From Clostridium collagenovorans DSM 3089 (lineage in GTDB: Bacteria > Bacillota > Clostridia > Clostridiales > Clostridiaceae): a stretch of 64,000 bases of DNA. The stretch spans positions 868,001-932,000 of the forward strand of contig NZ_FQXP01000003.1 of the NCBI RefSeq assembly GCF_900130005.1. The letters run 5' to 3'. Of this stretch, positions 35,182-44,670 are shown in pieces. Under the pieces are notes generated by a model. The model worked only from the letters and a program-made list of their open reading frames with translations. It was not told the origin of the DNA and ran no database searches. Position numbers and translations under genes: made by a program. Position 1 is the first letter of the stretch. Each line of letters begins with the position of its first letter.

Positions 35182-38115
35182 ATGTTTATACTTAACAACA
35201 TTTATCATGGCTTTAAATTAATAGAAGAAGATACTATTAATGAAATAGGCTCTAAAGCTAAAATATTTGAACATGAAAAAAGTGGGGCTCGTTTACTTCA
35301 TCTAGAAAATAATGATGATAATAAGGTTTTTTCAATAACTTTTAGAACAACACCAACTGATAATACTGGTGTACCTCATATATTAGAGCACTCTGTTTTA
35401 TGTGGCTCTAAAAAATATAAAATTAAAAATGTTTTCAGTGACATTTCTCAAAGTTCATTAAAAACATTTTTAAATGCAATAACTTTCCCAGACAATACAA
35501 CTTATCCTATCTCAAGTAGGAATGAAAAAGACTTTTTTAATTTAATGGATGTTTATTTAAATGCAGTGTTTTATCCAAATATCTATGAAAATCATGATAT
35601 TCTTCGTCAAGAAGGTTGGAGACATGAATACGACGAAGAAACTGATACGCTAGTATATAAAGGTGTTGTTTATAGCGAAATGCAAGGATCTTTATCTTCA
35701 CCTGAAGCTAACTTAACAGCACAGATTTATTCTTCACTATTTCCTAACACTACTTATACATACTCAAGTGGTGGTGACCCATTAGTAATACCTAGTCTTA
35801 CTCAGGAAAAATTCGAAGAATTCCATAGTAAGTACTATCACCCATGTAATTCCTATATCTACTTATATGGAAATCAGGATTTAGATAAATGTCTACAATT
35901 AATAAATGATAATTATTTATGTAACTTCGATAAAATTGAGATTCCTTCAAAAATTGATATGGTTGGACCTTTTAATGAAATGCAAGAAGTTACTTCCACT
36001 TATTCAATAGCTGTAGATGAGGACCCTACAAACAAAGCTTTCTTAGCTTTAAATTTTGCTGGTAAAGAAAATAGTGATCCTGAAACATATTTAACACTTA
36101 AAATACTTTATAATATGTTTATAGAATCCTCTGCATCACCTATAAAGAAAGCTTTACTTGATAATGGTATAGGAGATGGACTTGTTACTTATATGGATAT
36201 GAATATAGATCCTGTTAAACAATCCTTCTTCTCAATTGCAGTGAATAATACTGATGAATCTAAAAAAGTTGAATTTAAAAAAGTTATTTTTAATACCTTA
36301 AAGGATTTATGTGACAAGGGTATAAGTAAAGACTTGTTAAAAGCTTCAATAAATACAATTGAATTTAGATTAAGAGAATCCGATCCTGAAAAGGTAGCAA
36401 ATAAAGGTATTGAATATAGTTGGCTTACATTACACAGTTGGTTATATGATGCTAGTCCTTTAAATCATCTTAAATATGAAGGAACTTTAAATCGTTTAAA
36501 AAACTCTGTTGATGAAAACTACTTTGAGAATTTCATAAGAAGTTATATGCTTGAAAATTCTCACTGTTCTTTAGTTATTTTAAATCCTGAAGCTGGATTA
36601 GCAAGTAAAAATTCTAAAGCACTAAAAGACAAATTAAAAGATTATAAAGAAAGCTTAAGTGCAGCTGAATTATGCGAACTTAAAAGAAGAAACTTAAAGT
36701 TAAAGGAACGTCAGCTTAGAAAACCTACTGCTGAAGAAGTAGAGACAGTTCCTAAGCTTGCCCTTGAGGATATTTCTAAAGAAGCAGAAGTAATCCCTCA
36801 GGTACTAGATAAAAAGGATAATTTAACTATTTTATCTCATAAGTATAACACAAATAAAATTGCTTATATTGACTTTTTATTTGATGCTAGCATCATTGAG
36901 CAAGAATATATACCTTATGTAAATCTTTTAAGTTGTGTTTTAGGTGAGTTAGATACAAATTCAAAAAACTATTTAACTCTTAATACTGAAATATATAAGA
37001 CTACAGGTGGAATAACATACTCAACTAAAGTATTTACTGAAAGAAATAACTGTAATATGTATCACCCTAAATTTATAATTAAAGGTAAATCTCTTATAAA
37101 TAATATACCTGATTTATTACAGCTTATAAATGAAGTCTTAACCTCTACAAACTTCAATAATAAGCAAAGACTTAAAGAAATAATACAAGAAAGCAAAGTT
37201 AAACTTGGAAGATATATGGTAAGTGCTGGAGATTCAGTGTCTTTAAAGACGACTCTTGCAAGCTTCTCTAAAGCTGATAATTATAAAGATTGCTTAAATG
37301 GTATTTCATATTATGAATTCTTGTGTGATATAGAGAAAAATTTTGATAAAAACCATGAAATTATAAAAGACAAATTAAATAAAGTATATAAAACTTTATT
37401 TAATAAAAACAACTTAATTATATCTTATACTGGAGAAAAAGAAGGTTTAAATACATTAAAGTGTAATCTTGATATATTACTAAGTTCACTTGATTCTCAT
37501 ATAGTACCTGCTGCCAAATATACCTTTGTACCTTACGAAGGCACTGAAGCCTTAGTAACTAACAGTAGTGTACAATTTGTAACTAAGTCCTTTAATTTTA
37601 ACGAATTGGGCTACAAATTTTCTGGGAAAATGAGAGTTTTAGATAATATATTAAAATCTGTATATCTTCACTCTAGAGTACGTCTTCAAGGTGGTGCTTA
37701 TGGATGTTTTGTTTACCTTACTGATGATGGTAACATGTCCTTTATTTCTTACCGTGACCCTAACCTTATGGAGACAATAACTACTTATAAAGAAGCTTAT
37801 AAGTTTTTAGAAGAACTTAATTACTCTGAAGAAGATATTAAGAACTTCATTATAGGAGCTATAGGTAGATTAGATTTCCCAAGGCCACCTGAAGTTAAGG
37901 GTGAAATAGCTACTTCACGTTATATTTGTAATATATCTAAAGAAGATATTCAACAAGAGCGTGAAGAAGTTTTAAGTACAACTTTAAGTGATATAAAAGC
38001 CTATACTGATATGATCAAAAAGGGTATGGAAAAAAATCACTGCGTTGTAGCTGGAAATGAGTCTAAGATCTCTTCATTAAAGGATATTTTTGATAAAGTA
38101 TATTATTTAATGTAG
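35182..38115 (+). CDS. M16C family insulinase-like zinc peptidase
   Basis: The 977-residue protein is a full-length M16C (presequence protease/PreP-like) peptidase. The zinc motif is in VPHILEHSVL (HxxEH inverted motif, near residue 70), with a downstream metal-ligand region containing VYSEMQGSLSSPEANL. The second half carries the inactive homologous domain and an RLQGGAYG motif typical of the family. These enzymes digest small unfolded peptides in a closed chamber. A GGGGGATGGATTT stretch precedes ATG 35182. No signal peptide is seen, so it should act in the cytoplasm. The gene is transcribed alone. Confidence 0.93.
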   Translation: MFILNNIYHGFKLIEEDTINEIGSKAKIFEHEKSGARLLHLENNDDNKVFSITFRTTPTDNTGVPHILEHSVLCGSKKYKIKNVFSDISQSSLKTFLNAITFPDNTTYPISSRNEKDFFNLMDVYLNAVFYPNIYENHDILRQEGWRHEYDEETDTLVYKGVVYSEMQGSLSSPEANLTAQIYSSLFPNTTYTYSSGGDPLVIPSLTQEKFEEFHSKYYHPCNSYIYLYGNQDLDKCLQLINDNYLCNFDKIEIPSKIDMVGPFNEMQEVTSTYSIAVDEDPTNKAFLALNFAGKENSDPETYLTLKILYNMFIESSASPIKKALLDNGIGDGLVTYMDMNIDPVKQSFFSIAVNNTDESKKVEFKKVIFNTLKDLCDKGISKDLLKASINTIEFRLRESDPEKVANKGIEYSWLTLHSWLYDASPLNHLKYEGTLNRLKNSVDENYFENFIRSYMLENSHCSLVILNPEAGLASKNSKALKDKLKDYKESLSAAELCELKRRNLKLKERQLRKPTAEEVETVPKLALEDISKEAEVIPQVLDKKDNLTILSHKYNTNKIAYIDFLFDASIIEQEYIPYVNLLSCVLGELDTNSKNYLTLNTEIYKTTGGITYSTKVFTERNNCNMYHPKFIIKGKSLINNIPDLLQLINEVLTSTNFNNKQRLKEIIQESKVKLGRYMVSAGDSVSLKTTLASFSKADNYKDCLNGISYYEFLCDIEKNFDKNHEIIKDKLNKVYKTLFNKNNLIISYTGEKEGLNTLKCNLDILLSSLDSHIVPAAKYTFVPYEGTEALVTNSSVQFVTKSFNFNELGYKFSGKMRVLDNILKSVYLHSRVRLQGGAYGCFVYLTDDGNMSFISYRDPNLMETITTYKEAYKFLEELNYSEEDIKNFIIGAIGRLDFPRPPEVKGEIATSRYICNISKEDIQQEREEVLSTTLSDIKAYTDMIKKGMEKNHCVVAGNESKISSLKDIFDKVYYLM

Positions 38116-38151
38116 TTTTATCTTAGGGTTTTTATTTTAATATAATTTAAT

Positions 38152-38192
38152 GAGCTATGTATGAATTATATAAATGTAATTGTACATAGCTC
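38152..38192 (+). terminator. Terminator of the M16C peptidase gene
   Basis: A stem beginning GAGCTATGT at 38152 pairs with ACATAGCTC ending at 38192. It lies 37 bases past the stop. Confidence 0.7.
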
Positions 38193-38381
38193 TATTTATA
38201 GAAATAACCCTCTTTAATTACATAAATTCTGCTTAATATATAAACTTCTACTTAATGTGTAACCTAACTAAAGAAATATATTAATAGTTTATATGGCTTA
38301 TCTGATAAATACCTTTTAATATATAATTTAATTCTTGAGATAATACTTTATTATTGTTACTTGTTCATATTTAAATAAATA

Positions 38382-38410
38382 AGAGCTATAAGATTAAATC
38401 TTATAGCTCT
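38382..38410 (-). terminator. Terminator of the zinc-ribbon gene
   Basis: A perfect 14-base stem starts AGAGCTATAAGATT at 38382 and ends at 38410, with almost no loop. It lies 15 bases past the stop codon. Confidence 0.75.
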
Positions 38411-38424
38411 TTATGATAATTAAA

Positions 38425-38580
38425 TTATCTTCTGTTGTTTTGTTGTTTTCTAGCTCTTCTACAGTCTGGGCATCTTACTGGATCGTTGTCAAATCCTTTT
38501 TCTCTGTAGAACTCTTGCTCACCTACTGTAAATACGAACTCTTTACCACAATCTTTACATAATATAGTCTTATCTGTCAT
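38425..38580 (-). CDS. Zinc-ribbon mini-protein (zf-trcl type)
   Basis: A 51-residue protein begins MTDKTILCKDCGKEFVFTVG and has a second pair in RCPDCRRARKQ, so four cysteines form a CxxC...CxxC zinc ribbon. The spacing and the basic tail (ARKQQNNRR) match the zinc-ribbon family common in clostridia. The AAGGAGGAATATAATG start is textbook. The function is unknown, and nucleic acid or protein binding is likely. It is transcribed alone. Confidence 0.88.
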   Translation of the reverse strand: MTDKTILCKDCGKEFVFTVGEQEFYREKGFDNDPVRCPDCRRARKQQNNRR

Positions 38581-39263
38581 TATATATTCCTCCTTAAATT
38601 AAAGATTTTACATGGACAACAACTCTCTTCAATAAGGAGAATTTATTTATCTATATAAAACTTTTCTTATTACTTATTCAGTATATCATAATTTTATGTA
38701 AAAGCAAAGTTTTTTTTGTTTTTATATAATTTTTTGTACTTTTTTGAGACAATAGTAATTATCTAAGTTTTTCACATTTAATTCATGTTTTTTTTATTGA
38801 AGAAACCCTTGCTACCACTTGTTTCTCTTAGAAATAGCTAAAATTTTTTTATAGCTATATAACTATTTTTTCATGTGCTTTTTCTGTAAAATAACTCATA
38901 AATATACCTATTAATTACTCTTATGCTAAAGCTTTAATTCATACTTAGTTTTGAAGTAAAAAATCATATATTTTTATTAATACATACATTAATTCAAAGC
39001 CTAATTTATCTCATAAAATATTCCAATAATTTTTGTAAATATACCTACACTTTTCTTAATAGAATATTATATAGGATATTTTTTTCTTACGGATTCTTCT
39101 TAAAAAATTTGCCATAAAAGCATAAGAAATAATTAAGATTTACTTAAACTTTATATGTAGTTTTATGTTATATAATTATAATGTTAAAACTTATATGCAT
39201 TAAATAATAATTTTAATTATAGAATAATTTTATATATTTACATTTATTTAGAAAGGAGCTTAT
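38581..39263. other. AT-rich divergent intergenic region, no gene seen
   Basis: About 680 bases lie between the zinc-ribbon gene and the TVP38 gene. It is very AT-rich with short T-runs. I see no reading frame with a ribosome site, no conserved RNA motif and no strong hairpin. Promoters for both flanking genes should lie within it. Confidence 0.4.
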
Positions 39264-39986
39264 ATGAATAACTTTAAAGATTATATAAACAGACACAAGA
39301 CATTGATTCTTAGTATTTTTTCTGCTTTATGCTTAACTCTATTAATAATATTATTTCATAAATACCTTAGTAAAATATTTATGTATATTTTCAACGTCGA
39401 TAATATGACTTATATAAAAGACCTGCTTTGCAAAACAGGATTTATGGGTTGGATTATAATGGTACTTTATAATGCTGCTAGAGTAATTCTACCTTTTTTA
39501 CCTGCTCAACCCTTTGAGATATTATCTGGTGTTATGTATGGCTCATTCTTAGGCATGCTTAACTGTATGCTAGGAATCATCTTAGGTTCTTTAGTAGTTT
39601 TTTATATAGTCAATAAATTTGGTAATAACTTAGTTTTAAAGCTAATAAAGGGAGAGCATATTTCTAAATATGAAAGCATAAGAACTTCTAAGAAAATAGA
39701 GATTATCTCTTTTCTTATTTTTCTTCTTCCTGGTACTCCAAAGGACACCTTTACTTACATAGCTGCCTTTACAACTCTAGGACTTAAGAAATTCTTACTT
39801 TTTATTTCAATAGCTAGGATCCCAACTGTACTCTCTCTAACAATTGCAGGATCTAATATTATAAAAGGAAATCTTATTACTGGAATCTTAATATATGCTG
39901 TAACTATAATTTTAACTTTATTAGGGTGTTTATTTCATAATAAGTTCTTAGAAAAACACTCTTCTAAGAAGCTACAGAGCAAATAA
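39264..39986 (+). CDS. TVP38/TMEM64 family membrane protein
   Basis: The 240-residue protein has about six membrane segments and the family signature region FLPAQPFEILSGVMYGSFLGML, plus FLLPGTPKDTFTYIAAFT. This is the SNARE-associated (DedA-like) superfamily, thought to act in lipid scrambling or membrane homeostasis. A GAAAGGAG ribosome site precedes ATG 39264. It converges with the flavodoxin gene across a shared terminator. Confidence 0.9.
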   Translation: MNNFKDYINRHKTLILSIFSALCLTLLIILFHKYLSKIFMYIFNVDNMTYIKDLLCKTGFMGWIIMVLYNAARVILPFLPAQPFEILSGVMYGSFLGMLNCMLGIILGSLVVFYIVNKFGNNLVLKLIKGEHISKYESIRTSKKIEIISFLIFLLPGTPKDTFTYIAAFTTLGLKKFLLFISIARIPTVLSLTIAGSNIIKGNLITGILIYAVTIILTLLGCLFHNKFLEKHSSKKLQSK

Positions 39987-40026
39987 AAAAATACAATTTG
40001 CATTTTCTATGCAAATTGTATTTTTT
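39985..40026 (+). terminator. Bidirectional terminator between TVP38 and flavodoxin genes
   Basis: A perfect 18-base stem (39985-40002 with 40009-40026) with A-run and T-run on its two flanks serves both convergent genes. Confidence 0.9.
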
Positions 40027-40039
40027 ATTATAAAAGACT

Positions 40040-40558
40040 CTATTTAATTATATTTCTTAAAGCATTTTCTGTAAATTCCTTAGCATTTTTAATATCCTTT
40101 TCATCTGGATGACTCTTAGCTTCCATATGATTTTTAAGTTGTTCTTTTATGTGTATATCATCGGGGTTTTCTTTTAACATTACCTTATATCTATCTGTTA
40201 ATTTTTCATTTATTTTTCCTTGGCAAAGAAAGTGACCTAAGATTTTATTGTTTTCTGGTAAAATCTCTTCAATTCTTTCTTTTATCTTATCATAATATTC
40301 CCCTTTATCCGCAGCTCCTAAGGTACCAAAAATCATTACTTCTTTATTATTGATTTTTTCAAGAATGTCCTTTATTTTATCATCACAAGTACCTTTATCT
40401 ACCCAGTATCCAGCTACTACAATATCATACTCTTCAATATTTATATCCTTTTCTCCAAGCTTAATAATATCCTTATTGAAAGGTATAGCTTCGTAAATCG
40501 CCTCTGCTATTTTCTTTGTATTCCCTGTTAATGATGAATATATAACTATTGCCTTCAT
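40040..40558 (-). CDS. Flavodoxin family protein
   Basis: The 172-residue protein begins with a flavodoxin FMN-phosphate loop (VIYSSLTGNTKKIAEAI) and has the second FMN loop near VAGYWVDKGTCDDKI and IFGTLGAADKG. The C-terminus has the extension SHPDEKDI, which resembles the subfamily annotated BilS, a flavodoxin-like partner of bilirubin reductase. No reductase gene is adjacent, so I do not assign that function. I start at ATG 40558, preceded by AGGAGGGTG. An upstream in-frame ATG at 40576 overlaps the ribosome site. The protein is expected to carry electrons in a fermentative redox pathway. Confidence 0.85.
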   Translation of the reverse strand: MKAIVIYSSLTGNTKKIAEAIYEAIPFNKDIIKLGEKDINIEEYDIVVAGYWVDKGTCDDKIKDILEKINNKEVMIFGTLGAADKGEYYDKIKERIEEILPENNKILGHFLCQGKINEKLTDRYKVMLKENPDDIHIKEQLKNHMEAKSHPDEKDIKNAKEFTENALRNIIK

Positions 40559-40839
40559 TATAAACACCCTCCTCATAAATAAAATTTTAAATACATATAC
40601 CTATATTATAGGTTATTTTTCATATAATCTCATAATTTTATTACTTATATAACTAAAATATCTTATTTTGTTTATATCTCATACCCTATATATTAAGTTA
40701 TCTATTATTACAGTTTTATTATTTTTTAGTTAAAATATAAACTTAATAACTTTATGAAATTTCAACATAATAGTAATCCTTATTTATAGTTAAACAACCT
40801 TACTTAATATATTATGAGATTTTAATATTAAAAGAAAAA
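40559..40839. other. AT-rich intergenic region, no gene seen
   Basis: This holds the promoter of the flavodoxin gene on the minus strand. I see no reading frame with a ribosome site and no RNA motif. The stretch to the next gene at 40921 also contains the hairpin listed separately. Confidence 0.4.
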
Positions 40840-40860
40840 GCCCTAAGTTTACTTAGGACC
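40840..40860 (-). terminator. Terminator of the corrinoid uptake operon
   Basis: On the minus strand GGTCCTAAG is followed by a TAAA loop, CTTAGGGC and a T-run. It is short but well formed, and lies 60 bases past the last gene of the operon. Confidence 0.7.
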
Positions 40861-40920
40861 TTCTCTACGATATATATTATTATAAGAATGGCTAAATTAA
40901 AATAATACTACTTAAGAATT

Positions 40921-41247
40921 TTATTTATGGCTTCCATGCACAACTTCAAACCCTTCTTTTCTCAAAAGTTCTTCATGCAAGTTATATTTATCACATTCCA
41001 CCTTTATACAAAGAGCAATGTGTATTGTATCTATATTGTTATTTTTTAACTGTTTGATTTTATGCTCCCATTCTTCGAAATCCGTCATAGTATCCTTGCA
41101 TCCAATGCAGTAAAAGAAACTTCCCAATTCTTCTTTTTTATCTTTATATATTTGAAAAGCATCCTTTGAGTTATTATATGCCTTAAAACATCCGGTTCCA
41201 GAACATCGTCCCATTAACTTTCTACAAGCCATTATTCCTATGCTCAT
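40921..41247 (-). CDS. CGGC domain protein
   Basis: The 108-residue protein has early cysteines (MACRKLMGRCSGTGCFKAY) and a second cluster (YCIGCKDTMTDF), then IHIALCIKVECDKY. This matches the CGGC domain, a family of small proteins with several conserved cysteines thought to bind metal. It is the last gene of the B12-riboswitch operon, 15 bases after btuD. The location suggests a role linked to corrinoid or cobalt handling, which is inference from context only. The ribosome site GGGGGAG precedes ATG 41247. Confidence 0.82.
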   Translation of the reverse strand: MSIGIMACRKLMGRCSGTGCFKAYNNSKDAFQIYKDKKEELGSFFYCIGCKDTMTDFEEWEHKIKQLKNNNIDTIHIALCIKVECDKYNLHEELLRKEGFEVVHGSHK

Positions 41248-41262
41248 TATATACTCCCCCTT

Positions 41263-42018
41263 TTATACTCTAAAAGTTATATATATTGGCGTTTCTTCTT
41301 TATGAATGGTGCAATCAACCTCATAAACCTCTTTAATTAGTTCTTTAGTCAACACTTCTTCTGGTTTACCACTAGCTGCAACCTTTCCCTTATGCATTAC
41401 ATATAATCTATCACAATAAGCTGTTGCTAAATTTAAGTCATGTAAAGCCATAACCACAGTTATTCCCAAGGATTTAACTACCTTTAAAATTTGTAATTGA
41501 TACTTTATATCCAGATGATTTGTAGGTTCATCTAATATTAGTAAATCTACCTTTTGTGCTAAGGCTCTAGCTAAAAGCACTCTTTGCTTTTCTCCACCAG
41601 ACAAAGTAGAAAAACTTCTATTAGCATACTCCAGCATATCAACCTTTTCTAAAGATTCCCTTGTTATCTTGTAGTCTTCCTCTGTGTCCATTTCAAGCAT
41701 AGATTTATGCGGACTTCGTCCTATAAGCACCATATCCTGAACCTTTATATCAAAAGCTACATTATTAAACTGCCCTACAACCCCAAGTTCACGTGCCATA
41801 TCCTTAACTGAAATTTTATTAAGATTTTTATTGTCAATATACATAATTCCCTTAGCAGGTTTATAAATTCTATAAATAGTCTTCAGTAAAGTAGATTTTC
41901 CACTTCCATTAGGTCCAATCAAACCTACAAACTCGCCCTTTTCTACATTTAAATTAGCATTTTCAACTATAGATTTATTATCTAATTCAACATATAAACC
42001 TTCCACATTTAATTTCAT
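41263..42018 (-). CDS. btuD: Corrinoid ABC transporter ATP-binding protein
   Basis: The 251-residue ATPase has Walker A (GPNGSGKST), the signature LSGGEKQR, Walker B (LLILDEPTNHLD) and the switch His in MALHD, as in the FecE/BtuD/FhuC family. It follows the permease gene by six bases and completes a binding-protein, permease, ATPase set. The B12 riboswitch at the operon head identifies the substrate class as cobalamin or other corrinoids. The gene name rests on that regulation, not on the ATPase sequence alone. Confidence 0.88.
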   Translation of the reverse strand: MKLNVEGLYVELDNKSIVENANLNVEKGEFVGLIGPNGSGKSTLLKTIYRIYKPAKGIMYIDNKNLNKISVKDMARELGVVGQFNNVAFDIKVQDMVLIGRSPHKSMLEMDTEEDYKITRESLEKVDMLEYANRSFSTLSGGEKQRVLLARALAQKVDLLILDEPTNHLDIKYQLQILKVVKSLGITVVMALHDLNLATAYCDRLYVMHKGKVAASGKPEEVLTKELIKEVYEVDCTIHKEETPIYITFRV

Positions 42019-42024
42019 AATTAA

Positions 42025-43110
42025 CTACCTTTCTCCAAAGCTATAAGCACGCTTTATCATTATATACATAAAGAAGGGTGCTCCTATTACAGAAGTTATT
42101 ATTCCTATAGGCATTTCCATATTCTTCAATATTATACGAGCTAGAACATCCGACCAAACAAGAAATATTCCTCCTATAAGCATAGCCACTGGTAAATTAA
42201 TTTTATGATTTGTTCCAACTAAGCTTCTTGTTATATGTGGAATAATTAGTCCTATAAACCCTATAACTCCACAGCTAGCAACTAAAACTCCAGTTAAAAT
42301 TGAAACTGCTATAAGATATATCTTTCTGTACTTATGTAGATCTATTCCTAAAGTTATAGCGGCTTCATCTCCTAAAAGCATAATATTCATAACACGTGCT
42401 TGTGATATAAAAAATACCGCCATAATAATTACAAGAATAGTAGCTAACCATAAGTTGTCCCACTTAGCTGCGGTTAAGCTTCCCATTGTCCAATCCGAAA
42501 TAGATCTAATGGCACTATTATCATTAGTTAAATATATCATAAAGCTAGAAAATGCTTTACAAATCAAATTAACTACCATTCCTGATAAAACTAATTTAAT
42601 AGGGGTTATTCTTCCTCCCATTGAAGAAAGTTTAAATACCACAGCTGATGCAAGTAATGCTCCAACAAAGCCCCAAAATGCGGTACTAGTACCTTGTAAA
42701 GCCCCATTTAAAATTGTTGATCCTATTAATATTGAAAAGGTTGCTCCAAGGGTAGCTCCTGAAGATATACCTAGTACATAAGGGTCTGCTAAAGGATTTT
42801 GCACAGTAGCCTGCATAACAGATCCACCAAGTGCAAGTCCCATACCAGTTATCACTCCAAGCAATACCCTTGGTAATCTAATTTGCCATACAATATCAAT
42901 AATTGATTTTTTAAAAGAATCATCTAAAATCTGTACTCCAAATATTTTATTTATAATTACCTTATAAACATCACTAGCTGGAATTTTAACAGATCCAATA
43001 GATACGGCTAAAATTATTGATATTATCAATACTATAACCAAAGCTATTATTATAATAAAGTTTTTATTTTTCACTGGTTTTAAATTACTTTGTAATTTTT
43101 TACTTTGCAC
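42025..43110 (-). CDS. btuC: Corrinoid ABC transporter permease, FecCD family
   Basis: The 361-residue protein has the ten-helix FecCD/BtuC layout. Characteristic blocks are RLPRVLLGVITGMGLALGGS, ANPLADPYVLGISSGATLGA-like sequence (QNPLADPYVLGISSGATLGA here), and GFIGLIIPHITRSLVG. These transporters import cobalamin, haem or ferric siderophores. The riboswitch upstream points to corrinoids. It lies between the binding-protein gene (20 bases) and the ATPase gene (6 bases), all on one transcript. Confidence 0.9.
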   Translation of the reverse strand: MQSKKLQSNLKPVKNKNFIIIIALVIVLIISIILAVSIGSVKIPASDVYKVIINKIFGVQILDDSFKKSIIDIVWQIRLPRVLLGVITGMGLALGGSVMQATVQNPLADPYVLGISSGATLGATFSILIGSTILNGALQGTSTAFWGFVGALLASAVVFKLSSMGGRITPIKLVLSGMVVNLICKAFSSFMIYLTNDNSAIRSISDWTMGSLTAAKWDNLWLATILVIIMAVFFISQARVMNIMLLGDEAAITLGIDLHKYRKIYLIAVSILTGVLVASCGVIGFIGLIIPHITRSLVGTNHKINLPVAMLIGGIFLVWSDVLARIILKNMEMPIGIITSVIGAPFFMYIMIKRAYSFGER

Positions 43111-43130
43111 TTATTCTCAAAACCTCAATT

Positions 43131-44195
43131 CTATTTAAATAAATCAGGATATAATTCTTTAGCATAATGATTTACAGCATCTATAACACGTACTCCACCT
43201 GCCCATGTTTCAGCTAAACCAGTGATTATTATTTCTTTGTTTTTAACTGCTGTAACATTTTTTAATGCTGGATTATCAGTAAACACCTTTGCTAGCTCTT
43301 CATCACGCACATCTTTTCCATCTGCTTGATGTACTAATATAATTGCATCAGGATTTAATCCTACTATATCCTCTAAACTAACTTTCCCTGATTCTTTTCC
43401 TAAATTTTCAGCTCCAGCCTTTAGTACCATGTCTCCAACTAAATCATTTTTACCATATAATCTAAATTCGCCTTCTTTACCTTCTTCTAAAACTAAAACT
43501 GTCTTTTTATGTTCTAATTTAGAAGTTTTATCTTCTATTACATTTAACTTATCTTCAATATTTTTTACATAAGCATTTGTTTTATCCTCTATATTAAATA
43601 TAAGTCCTAAATCTTTAATATCTTTAATTAAATTATCTACAGTATAATTTCCTACAGTTTTAACTGTATTTCTTTGAGCGAAGGTATTAGTTCCTCTTTC
43701 TATCCACTCACTAACATCACCTAAGGTTTTATCACTGAAAACACTTTTCCATCCAAAGATAAAATCTGGCTCTAAAGCTAATACCTGTTCCTTAGTTGGA
43801 TATTTCTCTGATATAACAGGTATTTTTTTATATTTGTCCTCTAATCTATCTAAAATTGGATTATCAAGATAGCAAGTTCCTATTAATCGATCCTCTAGGC
43901 CTAAATCAAGCATAATTTCAGTAGTTGTTTGATTTGTAGTTATTACTTTCTCAGGAGCTTTCTCAAAGGTAACCTTTACTTCTTCCCCTGCAAAATTATA
44001 GTTAGTAATAGTTACAGGATAATGTGTTGTTGCATCCTTAGAGTTTGAACCTTCCTCTACCTTAGGCTTACTTTCTTCCCCTTTACCTTCAGCTCCTTTA
44101 GTATTTGAACACGCTACCAAAGCTGTACTTGTTGTAATAATAGCTACTCCTACTATAAGTTTAGTTAATAAATTTTTTAATGTCTTCCCCTTCAT
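43131..44195 (-). CDS. btuF: Corrinoid ABC transporter substrate-binding lipoprotein
   Basis: The 354-residue protein has a lipoprotein signal (KLIVGVAIITTSTALVAC) followed by an acidic, Ser-rich spacer and a helical-backbone binding-protein fold of the BtuF/FhuD/FecB class. It contains FEKAPEKVITTNQTTTEIML and GLNPDAIILVH blocks typical of the family. I start at ATG 44195, with AGAGGAATGATACGT upstream. Earlier in-frame starts would put 22 residues before the signal peptide. It is the first gene behind the cobalamin riboswitch and terminator, so expression should fall when B12 is abundant. Confidence 0.9.
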   Translation of the reverse strand: MKGKTLKNLLTKLIVGVAIITTSTALVACSNTKGAEGKGEESKPKVEEGSNSKDATTHYPVTITNYNFAGEEVKVTFEKAPEKVITTNQTTTEIMLDLGLEDRLIGTCYLDNPILDRLEDKYKKIPVISEKYPTKEQVLALEPDFIFGWKSVFSDKTLGDVSEWIERGTNTFAQRNTVKTVGNYTVDNLIKDIKDLGLIFNIEDKTNAYVKNIEDKLNVIEDKTSKLEHKKTVLVLEEGKEGEFRLYGKNDLVGDMVLKAGAENLGKESGKVSLEDIVGLNPDAIILVHQADGKDVRDEELAKVFTDNPALKNVTAVKNKEIIITGLAETWAGGVRVIDAVNHYAKELYPDLFK

Positions 44196-44302
44196 ACGTA
44201 TCATTCCTCTCTTAAGTTTAAAATCTTTATATAATAAAATTAAATTATTTATACATATCATGTGAAATATTAGTCTTAAAATATAATCCTATGCAATAAT
44301 AT

Positions 44303-44342
44303 AAAAAACCCTTTAACTCTACACTTAAAGAGTTAAAGGGTC
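44303..44342 (-). terminator. Riboswitch-controlled terminator
   Basis: A 13-base stem (44308-44320 with 44329-44341) with an eight-base loop is followed on the minus strand by six T. It lies between the cobalamin aptamer and btuF and is the probable OFF-state hairpin. Confidence 0.88.
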
Positions 44343-44394
44343 AAAAATACACATGGTATTACCGTATTTTTCCAATTTAACACTCCTCTATCCT

Positions 44395-44585
44395 TCGTAG
44401 AGCTACAGTGTAACTAATAGGCAGGTCTTCTGGCTCAAGTATCATCATCTTTTTAACCTTCCCGTATTAACAGTGGTATTAGAAAAAAGACTACTCTTTT
44501 ACAGCGGCGGGACCGCGCGGGATTTACACCCAACTTCCCTTTTAATCAATAACATAATTTAAATGTTACTAAACCTATTAATATA
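44395..44585 (-). promoter_or_regulatory. Cobalamin (AdoCbl) riboswitch
   Basis: On the minus strand the region contains the B12-box core: AAAAGGGAAGTTGGGTGTAA, then TCCCGCGCGGTCCCGCCGCT followed by GTAA, and near its 3' end GAGCCAGAAGACCTGCC. These are the hallmark blocks of the cobalamin riboswitch. A terminator follows at 44303-44342. The riboswitch controls the btuF-btuC-btuD-CGGC operon. The 3' portion (GTAGCTCTACG region) is AT-rich, and its exact boundary is uncertain by about ten bases. Confidence 0.95.
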
Positions 44586-44636
44586 CTTTTATTTAAATTC
44601 TATAGTAATATTCAATTGATAATTATTTTCTTTTTT

Positions 44637-44665
44637 AGAGTATCATATAAAATTTTTCATGTCAA
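44637..44665 (-). promoter_or_regulatory. Promoter of the corrinoid uptake operon
   Basis: On the minus strand TTGACA (44660-44665) is followed by a 17-base spacer and TACTCT (44637-44642). Transcription would begin about 45 bases before the riboswitch core. Confidence 0.65.
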
Positions 44666-44670
44666 TTATT

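Noticed and set aside
35015..35221. A 68-codon plus-strand frame overlapping the start of the M16C peptidase gene
   Set aside because: Its sequence is hydrophobic AT noise. It has no ribosome site and ends inside the peptidase gene in a different frame.
40040..40558. Naming the flavodoxin gene bilS
   Set aside because: The C-terminal HPDEKDI extension resembles that subfamily, but no bilirubin reductase gene is adjacent, so the function cannot be assigned.
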